This document shows, one piece after another, positions 47,262 to 58,260 of a stretch of DNA of 64,000 bases (its first letter is position 1; each line of letters starts with the position of its first letter). The notes beneath the pieces were generated by a model. That model saw only the letters and a list, made by a program, of their open reading frames with translations, did not search any database and was not told the DNA's origin. The position numbers and the translations under genes were made by a program. This DNA is from Azolla caroliniana. Taxonomy: Eukaryota; Polypodiophyta. The stretch lies in NCBI GenBank assembly GCA_043228905.1, contig JBHGNT010000018.1, positions 17,484,001 to 17,548,000 of the forward strand, written 5' to 3'.

Positions 47262-47920
47262 CATATTCCATTAGCTTGCATAGTAAGCCAAGGCTTTGCT
47301 TAAAAGAGGCAATGGTATCTCCCCCTTATCTCACCCAAAACCCTTCAAAATCTCTTGGTTGGGATCCCATTTTTGTAGCCTTTGATTGAATCATAGCATG
47401 AGGAAGAGTGATGGGTAAAGGAAGTTATGATTGTTCTTTGTTCATTAGTTTGTGTGGTTGTGTTGTTTTCTATTAACTTCCCCCATGTCTCTGGAGTTCT
47501 AGCAAGAAAAGCCTCAAGAATCGTTAGTCCTCATATTCTATTACCTTGCGTAGTAGCGCAAAGCCTTGCTTAAAAGAGGCAATGGTATCTTCCCTTATTT
47601 CATAAAAAAAAGCACAATAACAAATAGAATGTTCTTCGGATTCCACTCCTTGATGACACAAGTGGCAAATTCTTTCTTCTAGAGGTATTTGTGCAATATA
47701 TCTACCTACCTCAATCTCTGATTGGTGTGAATAGGCATTTAGATATCTTTGTAGTCCTTCCACGGGTGTTAGCAACTTAATATCCTAAACATATAGTAAC
47801 ATTTGTATGGATATAAATGATAGCCATCAACATAGTATCATAAACATATGATATTTGTATGGATATACATGGTATCCATCAACACAACATCATCAACATA
47901 TAGTAATATTTGTATGGATA
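47262..47920 (-). mobile_element. LINE C-terminal fragment, minus strand
   Basis: The minus-strand frame 47524-47775 has RYIAQIPLEERICHLCHQG followed by a spaced H and C, the Cys-His zinc-binding region at the end of plant LINE polyproteins. The 3-prime end appears twice in tandem (47262-47340 and 47340-47520). Positions 47790-47920 hold a roughly 60-bp repeat of ATATTTGTATGGATATA. Confidence 0.7.
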
Positions 47921-48494
47921 TGTTAGGATTGGAACCAGCCACAACCGATTACTCGTACGTGTGTTCCGGTGCAAAGAATCGACAATGACAGTGCATAGAG
48001 GAGCAGAAATAAAAAACACAAAAACGAGACACATGTATTTAACGTGAAAACCCTGATAGGAGAGAAAAGCACGTGGAGTCCACAAACTCTAGAAAAAAGA
48101 TCACTATGGGGAAAGAAGTACAACAAGACGATTCAAGGCAACGACCTTGAGCTCTTCTTTATCAAGTGACAACTACACAGTTACACACTCTTTCACTTTG
48201 TATCACTCTCACTAGTTACAAAGGCAACTACCTTCGCTAACTATGTCACTATACAACGATAATGATCTACTACACTTCTTAAAGTTTGCCCTAGTTGTTT
48301 ATATACTAAAACAACTTTCTGGCTATTTACAAATATATCCCACTAGGGTGACATTTGGACTATTTATAAATATAGTCTTCCGAATCGGTCATAAATCAAT
48401 TCTCCATTTCGAAAATCAAAATTTGGCCTCACCGAGCTCTTCTAACAATTCGACTCTTCTCTTCATCCCATCCGGAGGGACATGTTTCCTAACA
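47921..48494. mobile_element. Solo LTR, 574 bp, target duplication GGATA
   Basis: It starts TGTTAGGA and ends TCCTAACA, an 8-bp perfect terminal inverted repeat, and is flanked by GGATA at 47916-47920 and 48495-48499. It is inserted in the LINE fragment, which resumes at 48495. Confidence 0.9.
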
Positions 48495-49230
48495 GGATAT
48501 GTATGCTAGCCATGCTCTTGGATTACTCAATCTCTCTATGTAATGTGACACCTCAACTAAGGGTATCCTTGTTTTACTCTAATTGTGTTTTACTCTAATT
48601 TGCATGACGACCTTTGGCATGGCAACATATTCCTTTCATATATTAGGGCTTCACCAATCAAAGACCATCCATCTTATGGAAAAGCTAGACGTATGTTTCC
48701 AAAAACATATCCATTATTTTTCAATAAGCTTGGATGCCAAGCCCAATGAGCAACTCTTCTTGGTTACATCAGCACTTAATGCATGGAGATGGCATACTAG
48801 ACCATCCAGTCATGTCAATCGGCATGCTCAGTCCATTGACATGAAGTATATCTTCATGCACGAAATGCCTTACTTTAGACCAGGAGTCATGCTGGTGCTA
48901 ATGACACCATTTCACTTATTTTGCAGTTTTTTTGTGGCAGCTTCCACACTCATGGAAGAACTCTTCGTAGATGTCAATTGCTCACATATCCTTCCATGAT
49001 ATTTGGGCTTCATCAAAACATGACCATGATGGTAGATGGAAAACCTAAATTACGATTTCCAAAACCATATATACACACAGTAGAGAGGATCCAACTATTC
49101 CTCTTCATGCTGCCCATATAACTATTTTGTTTACAGTTATAGTTAATTATTCTCGTTGGAGATGTTGGCCCATATAACTATGGTTCTCGTTGGAGCTGCT
49201 CCAGATCAAAACCGATTCAGATTTCATATC
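48495..49230. other. LINE end and diverged repeats
   Basis: Positions 48495-48600 continue the LINE. Positions 48620-48720 and 48980-49060 are two related copies of a sequence also seen at 16950-17040. The 138-codon frame at 48583 spans this join and is not credible as a gene. Confidence 0.5.
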
Positions 49231-49239
49231 ATCATCACC

Positions 49240-50160
49240 ATCATCATCCATGGGATGGATTTATTGGTTTCCCAGAATTTCCATCGCTCATGTCCCATTG
49301 ATAAGAAACTGGAACGCCATCCAGCCAGTCCAAATGTTCATCCTGCATACCTTTCCAACCAAATGAGCTTTGGAATGGCAAATCGTACAATGAGTACGTA
49401 AACTGCATTTCATCATCGAATGGCCGGTGTTGAGACAGGTGGTACATTGCACCGCTTGTCGGAACCGCAAATCTTCTAATGTAGGGAAATTTCTGTGTAA
49501 TGTTGACATATTCATACTATTATTAGTACAATCAATTGCTCAAGCTTTATCTATCACCTCCTCTAGTGATTGATTCCAAAAATTGAGCAACGCTAGAGAT
49601 GTTGGGAAAGGCTCATGTATCACGTCCAAGAAGATGTCCTTCAGCTCTTCTTCTGGAATTCGTCGTGAAATTTGGACTCGCAAATTTTGAAACCGAATCA
49701 CGAATTGTGACTTCTTTCTCCTATTTCTGCTGTTACTACTACTTCTCCTCATGTTGCTCCACTTCTCTTCTTTCTCTGACAACGGTCTGATGTTTCTTGG
49801 TCCAGATGTTAAAATAACAAGAATCAACATCATCATTCCACGCGAGGAGAAGTTCACCGTACAACACAACCATATTGGACATTACATATCTGAGTATAGT
49901 ATTTGCAGCCTGATCAGACATCACCTATATATTTCACCTCTAATATATATATATATATGTTCACAAAAGTTGGACTGCCATCATGTAGTTCTGTTTCCGA
50001 GCTGCTTGATGTGAAACAATCACGGCTAGGTGGTAGCCAGATGTCCATGAAAGTGTGGGAGATATCTTTAACAATACAGGGCAATTGTACAATTCCATGG
50101 CACACATATTGTACATCAACAGTAAAGATACTACCACTCCTTGCATCCTGCAAACATTGG
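49240..50160 (-). pseudogene. Unidentified gene with two CCHC-type zinc knuckles, right copy
   Basis: Minus-strand frames, in order: one at 49914-50153 (CHGIVQLPCIVKDISHTF), one at 49540-49869 (Arg/Ser-rich, then PEEELKDIFLDVI), one at 49288-49515 with CTTCLNTGHSMMKC, a C-x2-C-x4-H-x4-C knuckle, followed by CTICHSKAHLVGKVC, a near match. Such knuckles bind nucleic acid. Frames shift between the parts, so exons or frameshifts separate them. It lies just downstream of the Dof-like gene on the same strand, as does its partial copy at 16138. Confidence 0.45.
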
Positions 50161-50641
50161 AAAATTCAAAGTTTAAAATGTATGTACGTTTCAGTCTGTC
50201 GTTTCCCCTGTGCGAAGTTTATAATGAACAAGATTGTCAGAAGCAAGACCAAATAGAATGCGTTGTACATATATATTTAGCTGAAATACCTTCTTTAATA
50301 AATTAACAAAAACCCAACCAGTTGACAATCAGTTATGAAAAAAAACATTAACAGAAGTAATGGATGAGATTAAGAAAGAACGAATTACAGGAAGCTTGAG
50401 GAACACAACATATCTTGTATATATTACTACAATCAACTAGGCAAGCAAGCGTCACACACAAGACCGTAAAATAAATAATACTTAATATAAGAAAAGAATT
50501 ACTGACTGATAATTCTGAACTAAGTAGGTCAAACCTTAACTATATATAACATCAAACATTTAGCTATATCAAACATCATTAGCAGATCAACCCCTTTAGT
50601 GAGCAAACTTGGTAATTATATTAATGTAGTTGAGAAGGTAG
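50161..50641. other. 3-prime flank of right Dof-like gene
   Basis: Mirror of 15660-16137; no gene. Confidence 0.5.
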
Positions 50642-53476
50642 TTACCAAGTGAAAGCAGCAATGTTGTTATTGTTTAGATTGCTGCAACTCATATAGTAAT
50701 CATAATACCAATCGCTATCATTATTGTTAGGATTAGTATTGCTGGAGGTATAGGCAGCAGAACTACCTTGCCTCTCTGCTGCGATGATGGAATTAAAAGA
50801 TTCCATCCACAACATATCCTCATCATGATGATCTCTCATAAGAGGCAATTGACGATCCATCACGTTCTCAGCAGCAGTACCACCATCATTGAACTGCTTC
50901 GACTCCCACGATCTCCTCTTCCTCTTTGGCAATGACTTGGTTGGACTCTCAGACTTGCAGCGGCGGCTGCTACACGGAATAAATTTGTTGGCCTCCAGAA
51001 CTTCGATGACATGTGGCATCGACCAGAAACGTTGCACCAGCGCGTGAAGCCCTCCCCAGGCACCAACCAGCACTTCCAATTCCTCTTGGTGAAGAGTAAA
51101 CTCGAGCTTCTTCCTATTATTCACATTCTCCTCCTGCTTTTGCTGGTTCCATTCTTTCTCCGGAGAATGGGGTGGTGCAAAGCACACCTTGCAGCCGAAG
51201 CGAGGCTGAACCAACCGAGTCTTCGTTCGGTTGTTAAAATATCGGAATTCTACGTGGACATTCGTCTTGCAATGAGGGCATAATGGTAATGTAGGAAGAC
51301 CAATCTTGAAAAAGGCGTCCAAAACCTTGAATTGGGTAGTCGTCATTGGTGCGCTCAGCCTCTTCTTCAACCCGCCTTCGGCATTTAGCAGGATGGTATC
51401 CAACTCTTCCTTCATCTCCTCAATGATGATCGTGCCATTTGTCTGCTGCTGCAGCTCTGCAAGTATAAAATCATCCTGGGCATTATTCATGGGAGCCTCT
51501 GTAGAACCAGTTGCAGCTTTACGATCTAATATAAGTTAGACGGTTATGTAGTCAATTGATCGATGCCACTATAATGACATTTTAGTTATGAGCAGAAGCT
51601 ACTAATTCACCTGCTGATGTAGTTGATGGAGGATATTCAGGGCTCCCTTCGATGATTTCATGATATTCATCAAGAAAGAGCATTAATTGCTGCTCCAGAT
51701 CCTCTGCATACATATCTGAAAATGATGTGATGGGAGGATCTGTAGAACCTGCTGCAGCTTCATGATCTACATATAAGTTAGAAGGTTATTTAGTCATTTG
51801 CACATATTGATTGATATTGTGCTTATGCGGCAAAGCTACCAATTCACCTGCAGATGTTGGAGCTAGAGGATATTCATAATTCCATTCAATTCTTACTTGA
51901 TCTTCATCATGCCCTAGCTCTTCTACAAAATTTTCAGCAAATGGTCTGATGGGAGCCTCTGTAGAACCAGCTGCAGCTTTACGATCAAATATAAGTTAGA
52001 AGGTTATGTAATCAATTCATTGATGCGCTATATTGACATTGCCATTATGAGCAAAAACTACTAAGTCACCTGCTGCCGTAGTTGACTGTGGATATTCATA
52101 ACTCCCTTCGATTATTTCATGCTCTGCATCAAGTAGGAGCAATAATTGCCGCTCCAGATCCTCTGCATACATATCTGAAAATGATGTGACGGGAGGCTCT
52201 GTAGAACCAGCTGTAGCTTCATGATCTATATAATAGTTAGAAGGTTATTTAGTCATTTGCACATATTGATTGAGGCTCTACTTATGCGCAGAAGGTACTA
52301 ATTAACCTGCTGATGTCGGAGCTAGAGGATATTCATAATTCCATTCAATTCTTTCGCGATCCTCATCATGCCCTAGCTCTTCTAAGAAATTGTCAGCAAA
52401 TGGTATGATGGGAGCCTCTGTAGAACCAGCTGCAGCTTTAAGATCTAGTATAAGTTAGAAGGTTATGTGGTCAATTTATCGATGCAACTATAATGACATT
52501 TTAGTTATGAGCAGAAGCTACTAATTCACCTGCTGATGTAGTTGATGGAGGATATTCAGGGCTCCCTTTGATTATTTCATGATCTTCATCAAGAAGGAGC
52601 ATTAATTGCTGCTCCAGATCCTCTGCATACATATCTGAAAATGATGTGATGGGAGGATCTGTAGAACCTGCTGCAGCTTCATGATCTACATATAAGTTGG
52701 AAGGTTATTTAGTCATTTGCGCATATTGATTGAGGTTGTACTTATGTGCAGAAGCTAGTAATTCACCTGCTGATGTCCAAGCTGAAGGATATTCATAACT
52801 CCATTCCATTCTTTCACGATCTTCATCGAGATCCCGCTCCTCTGCATAATTGTCAAAAAACGGTCTCATGCGAGGCGCTGTATAACCAGCTGCAGCGTCA
52901 TGATATAAGTTAGAAAATGATTTAGGTATTGAGTCCATGGAATATATTAACAGAGTGGGAAAGCAGAAGTTCCCAATTCACCTGCTGAGCTGGGAGCTGG
53001 AGGATCTTCAGGACTATCTTTAAGTATTTCGTGATCCTCATCAAGCATGAGAACCAGCTCCTCTGCATAATTGTTGCAGAAAGATGTGACGGTAGATTCT
53101 GTGCAACCCGCTGCAGCTTTATCATCCATAAAAAATTCAGAAACTTGTTTACATTTTTTATTCGCACACATTTATTGATATTGGAAGCTCCTAATGGACC
53201 TGCGGATGTCAGAGCTTGAGGTATCTCTTGATTTTCCTGATGCAGGAGCAGGAATTGCTCTAGCTCGTCTGCATATAAGTCCACATTGTCGTCGGAAGTT
53301 GATGTGATGGGAAGCTCCAAGGAGTCAGTCCTGATTGATTGATCTTCTTCTGTTTGGTGGAGGAATTGAAGCACCAACTGTTGGAAGTCTTCCACCTCCT
53401 TCTCGTCTAATAGTAATCCTGCCAATTCATCATTAGGACTGATTTGGGTATCTCTGCCCACGCTAGCAGCAACCAT
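50642..53476 (-). CDS. Dof-like zinc-finger protein with expanded acidic exon array, right copy
   Basis: Exons on the minus strand: 53476-53200, 53116-52982, 52889-52767, 52685-52530, 52444-52307, 52225-52070, 51985-51848 (or from 51970), 51766-51611 and 51525-50642. All junctions are phase 1, giving about 715-720 residues against 567 for the left gene. An upstream ATG at 53533 would add 19 residues. The last exon carries the same C-x2-C-x25-C-x2-C finger, PKRKRR motif and Asn-rich tail; 139 consecutive residues (ILLNAEGG to EANKFI) equal those on the left. Two type B exons have lost the usual TATAG|AT acceptor (TTG|AT at 51985; TATATC near 52905), but a downstream GCAG|CTGG site keeps the phase. 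I infer a nuclear regulator; the family assignment is tentative. Confidence 0.7.
51611..52906 (-). repeat. Tandem exon-pair array, right gene (B-A-B-A-B-A)
   Basis: Type A exons (156 bp each) at 51611, 52070 and 52530 and type B exons (138 bp where intact) at 51848, 52307 and 52767. The period is 459-460 bp and includes both introns. The array is three exon pairs, against one and a half in the left gene. Confidence 0.9.
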
Positions 53477-53533
53477 ATTCTGGGTTGGATTGATTGTCAA
53501 TTGAAGCTGAGGCAGGTGAAGGTGATGTCCCAC

Positions 53534-53900
53534 CTACTAACTAGTATACGATTGATCAGATACGATTCTGCAGGTAATTGTCATTTCCATATAAGAATGT
53601 CGGTTCCTCCTTACCCTGCAAGGCAACTGCTGTTCAAGTCGCTTCGATGAATGGGTTGAGCAGGGTTCAAAGCTCCTTGCGCGCTCTCTCTCTGTGAGTG
53701 TTCGAAATTCTTGCAACTGATGTTTCTCTGTCAGGAAATGGGCAGAAGACAGTTTGCGTTGTAAGTAAGCAATCGTGGGTCGTTGGATTCTCACGTCCAT
53801 CCGACGGCGCACGGTTCCGATGGGCTGGATGTTTTTTCTCAACGGCTGCGATGCACTCGTTTTCTTATTTTTCATTTTTCTCTTTCTTTGGACCGTAGAA
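53534..53900 (-). promoter_or_regulatory. Upstream and 5-prime UTR region of right Dof-like gene
   Basis: Matches 13040-13470. A splice donor-like CAGG|GTAAGG near 53610-53618 and the AG before the coding start suggest a 5-prime UTR intron. Homology ends at about 53900. Confidence 0.5.
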
Positions 53901-54429
53901 TAATCTCTTTCTAGTTTTCGTCCGGTAAAAAATTATTCTGTCTTTCTAGTTTTCGTCCGGTCTAATTGTCTCAGAACCGAGCAAATCGCTTCCACTGAAT
54001 GTGTGATCACTGAGGAAGCAAATTGCCAGTTCTGATGTGAAGAATTTACTTGCTCATATCCATCGACTGGCTCACTGTGTTCTTTTGATCTTCGCCTTAT
54101 TAACATTAACACAGGGCAGGTGGCCAAACTAGTCCTGAGATTAGAGCCAGCCGCAGGTTAATGTTAACGACTTGTAAACTATAGCCTATGCCTTTATAAA
54201 ATCACAAAACACGTGCCCTTATCATAATTTAATTCTTATTACCATACAAAACAATTATATTTGTAGTGTCTAAAGTTGACAAATAATGAAAGTCAAGTTT
54301 GTGTTTGCCTAGCACTAATCAAGACAATCCTCTGCAATAAATGCACAATCCATGTCGTCGTCGCAACCCAACATGTGAGAGTTTACAATCGACAAACTGG
54401 CAGACACAAATTATCGAATATGGTAGGGA
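53901..54429. other. No supported gene
   Basis: Short duplicated phrase TCTTTCTAGTTTTCGTCCGG at about 53908 and 53941; otherwise featureless. Confidence 0.45.
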
Positions 54430-57400
54430 AGATTAGAATTACTCTTTAAATATAATAAACTATGGGACATCATTTCAGGATCATCAACAAAACCTGAAAA
54501 AGACCTATGGGCAAGAATGGAAATTCTAATGCATGTAAGTGACGGCATCGGCAAAACGTACGGAAAATGGATACGGCCCAAAAAATGTGAAAGCTTTTGC
54601 AAACTATCGACGAACCAAAAAACAATGCCCAACGAGTTCATACACTTCAAGCACTCGTCAATTACAAAATGATTGACGAACAACCGGTTGGTGAATTTCT
54701 TTAAATATGGCAAAAGAAATTCGATGATGTGTTAACTTAGGGATTAGAAATCCATGGTAAATTACAAAAGATTCTCCTTCTTGGTGCTCTTCCTCACTCG
54801 CAGCCCACTTTCAAAACCACCCAAAACTCTATAAATTGTTCAATAAAGTTGATCTTCTTGCAAATATTAGACAGGAAGAAATAATGCGTTCACAAAGGAC
54901 TTCAAATTCAACTCCAAGCATGGCAATGGTAGCATACAAAAATAAAAGCTACAACCAAAGAGGAGAAAGCTCAAAGCCAAGGATAAAGAAAGATCAAAAC
55001 ACTCAACTACGAGGAATGCGGTTCAACAATACCTATTATAAAATATGTAAACGTACTAATCATACAACAAAAGATTGACACTCAAAGTCAAGTTTCAAGA
55101 ATTATCAACCTTGGAGGCATGTACAAGCCCATCTTGTTGAAGAAGAAATGGATGATGATAAGGGATATCAAAATGGTGACAAGTATGACGGTGTTCTTCA
55201 AGCATTCACTGTCGAATCACTTCCCGTCATGACACCAAATCCAAGCAATGAAAAAATGACATATGGTATCTTGACATTGGTGCTACGAACCACATAACTC
55301 ATGGAAAAGATTGGTTATCTAATTATATTGAAGTTCAACCCCTTATCATAGTAAGATTTGGTAACAATGGGACTCAACAAGGTATTGGCAAGGGTAAAAT
55401 TCCTTTGGAGCTCACAAGAGGAAGACATTTCACAATCAATGAAGCTCTCTATGTCCCAGGAATCACCAAACACGTGCTATTGGTTAGTCAAGCAACGACA
55501 AATGGTACTATCATAGAATTTCATTGTAACCCTACTATTACTAAACATAAAGCCACAAATGCAAAACTTATTAGAACTTGTTGCAAATGAGGAGGATTAT
55601 ATCCTATAAAATGCATTTCTATCTCTCATTTAGATGCACATCATTCTACCCCAATACAATCCTCCATATCTTTAACCAATCTTCATTCTCTTTCTTCTCT
55701 ATGGCACTTTCGTCTAGGCCATATGCATTTCAATGCTCTAAAAACATTACAATGTAATAATCTAGTCCATGGTTTGCCAAAAGAACCTTTCAAGCCCATC
55801 TCTTTGTGGGAAAGTTGTATCCTTGGGAAAATGCCCCAACAATCCTTTCCAAAACATTGATCTAGAGCCTCTACCCTTCTTGCCTTAGTAAATAGTGATC
55901 TATGTGGACCTTTTCCAACCCCTTCTCTTAGTGTAGCCAAATTCTTCATTAGCTTTATAGATGACTTTAGTCGCTTTACAATCTTGTATTTTCTCAAGTA
56001 TAAAAGTCAAGCGTATAAAGCATTTAATGAATACAAGGCTCGAGTCGAAGTGCAAACATCAACAAAGATTAAAAACCTTCAAACCGATAGTGGTGGTGAG
56101 TATATGTCTCATGAATTTCAAACATTCTATCAAAATGAAGGCATACATCATAGAGTATTAACATCACACAAACCACAACAAAATGATGTATATGAAAGGA
56201 AGAATAGAACACTTCTCAATATGGCTCGGAGTATGTTACGACTTGCTCAATTATTGCCTCAATTTTGGGAGGAAGCGGTTTGCACCACTTGCTACATTCA
56301 AAATCAAGGATTGCAAAGATCTTTGGGGCTCCAAACCCCTTATGAACTATGACATGGTCACAAACCTAACCTAAGTAACCTTCGTATTTTTTGTTGTGAT
56401 GCTTATTCTTTTGTGCCAACTGTTGAAAGAAACAAGCTAGATCCAAGAGCTACAAAATGAATTTTTATTGGATATGGAGAAGCTTCGAGATACAACGCTT
56501 ACAAGCTATATGATCAACAAAAGTGAAGAATATTCTTTAGTCGCAATGTGTTATTACAAGAAAACGGGCTTGCTACAAAGGTTTTTCCTTCCCATCTCTC
56601 TTACCTACCTCCTTTATTAGCTACACCTACTCACTTACAACCATCCTCCTCAACCATCTCCAAATTTAAAAAATCTATCGGCCAAAGATGCACTTCGGGA
56701 TTGGATTCTATCAAATGGAGAAAGGCTATGGAAGAAGAAATGAAGGCTTCAATTAAAAATGGTGCGTGGACCCTCATTGAGCCTCCAAAAGATCTTCAAA
56801 TAATTGGTTCTAAATGGGTCTTACGCATCAAGTGTGATGGTAATGGGCAATCCAATTCGCTTGAAGGCTCGTGTACTTGTGCGAGGTTTTTCTCAAGTAC
56901 CATGTATTGATTTTCGAGATACATTTAGTCCAACCCGAAAAATATGTGATTTTCGAATGTTCGGTGCTCTTGCCGCTCAACATGATCTAGAGTTGCATCA
57001 CTTCATGGGCATTTAGATGAAGAACTTTATTTACAACCACCACAATTTTTTAACGATCCAAGTCATCCGACACATGTTTGTTGACTTCTTTAAATCTATT
57101 TACATCCTTAAGCAATCTCCACGAATATGGTATCACAAACTACACTCTTTTCTTATAAAAGTTGGATATCATCATCAAAACAATGAGCCAAATATCTATA
57201 TTAGAAAAGTCAAATCCATTTTTGTTATCATTGGTGTCTATGTCGATGATTTGCACTTGATCTCTAACTCTAAATCTTATCTAAATAATGCAAAGAAGGA
57301 ACTTGCATAAGCCTTTCCTATCACGGATTTAGGCCCTATGACACATTTTCTTGGCATTAAAGTAACTCAAAATGGAACAAATCATACTATCTCATTATCA

Positions 57401-57990
57401 CAATCAAACTATATTAATCCCATTCTCCAAAGTTTTGATATGCTCCATAATAAGCCTATTAGTACTCCGCTTACCTCTCCTTGTAAACTCTCAAATGATG
57501 ATTCTCCAAAAATAGAACGAGAAATTTCCGAAATGAAGGATGTGCCTTATAAACAAATCCATAAATGTATAAGATACCTAGAAAGATGCACACGTCCATA
57601 TATTTGTTTTGCCATTGGTTTTGTTTCTCGTTTCATGGCCAATCCAAGACCAAAGCATTGGATCGCGGTCAAGCGATTACTACGATATTTGAAACATATT
57701 CAACATTATATGTTGACTTAATCGGCCACACAATCTGAGTAAACCACACTTGTGCAAGGATGGACAAACCCCTCCAGTCAACAAATTGGTTGGTGTTACT
57801 CCGATTGGGGGGTAGATGTGGATGACCGCAAGTCAACAGGTGGTTATGTTTACACAATAGCTGGCGATGCAATTTCGTGGAAGTTGAAGACATATACTAC
57901 CGTAGCTTTGTCATCCACCAAAGTTGGATGTGTTGTCGCGGCTTTAGCGGCTAAAAGAAGCATATGGATAAAATCAATACTCGAGGAATT
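54430..57990 (+). mobile_element. Copia retrotransposon polyprotein remnant, multi-domain
   Basis: Domains in order: gag (54590-55080, ending in a CKICKR-type knuckle remnant), protease/GAG-pre-integrase (55250-55850, LWHFRLGHMHF), integrase (55890-56360, FIDDFSRFT, TDSGGEYMS), reverse transcriptase (56700-57320, SKWVLRIK, YVDDLHLIS) and RNase H (57750-57990, SDWGVDVDDRKSTGGY). Several stops and frameshifts break it. No LTR is recognised at either end; 3-prime homology to unit A sequence starts at about 58000. It belongs to a different copia lineage from the 18025 element. Confidence 0.88.
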
Positions 57991-57999
57991 TCTCCAACT

Positions 58000-58260
58000 C
58001 TTGCATCAGTCTTGCGGTAAAGACATATGCACATCATTGCAGCTCAGTCAAGTCACTCTTTCCCATCAGTCCATGAGGTTTCCAAACCCCTGAATGATTC
58101 CAAAACTTGCATCAGTCTTGCTGTAAAGACATATGGACATTATTGCAGCTCAATCAAGTCACTCTTTCCCATCAGTCCATGGGGTTTCCAAACCCCTGGA
58201 TGATTCCAAATCTTGCATCAGTCTTACTGTAATGACATGCACATCATTGCAATTCAGCAG
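58000..58260 (+). repeat. Tandem repeat of about 105 bp, 2.4 copies
   Basis: The unit CTTGCATCAGTCTTGC..AAGACATATG..CATTGCAGCTCA..AAGTCACTCTTTCCCATCA recurs at about 57999, 58107 and 58213. It resembles 33820-33860 and 12840-12890 (reversed), so it arose from the histone-deacetylase-like unit. Confidence 0.82.

Noticed and set aside
48583-48999. 138-residue plus-strand frame
   Set aside because: It crosses LINE sequence and two diverged repeats; no conserved domain and no counterpart in the mirror block.
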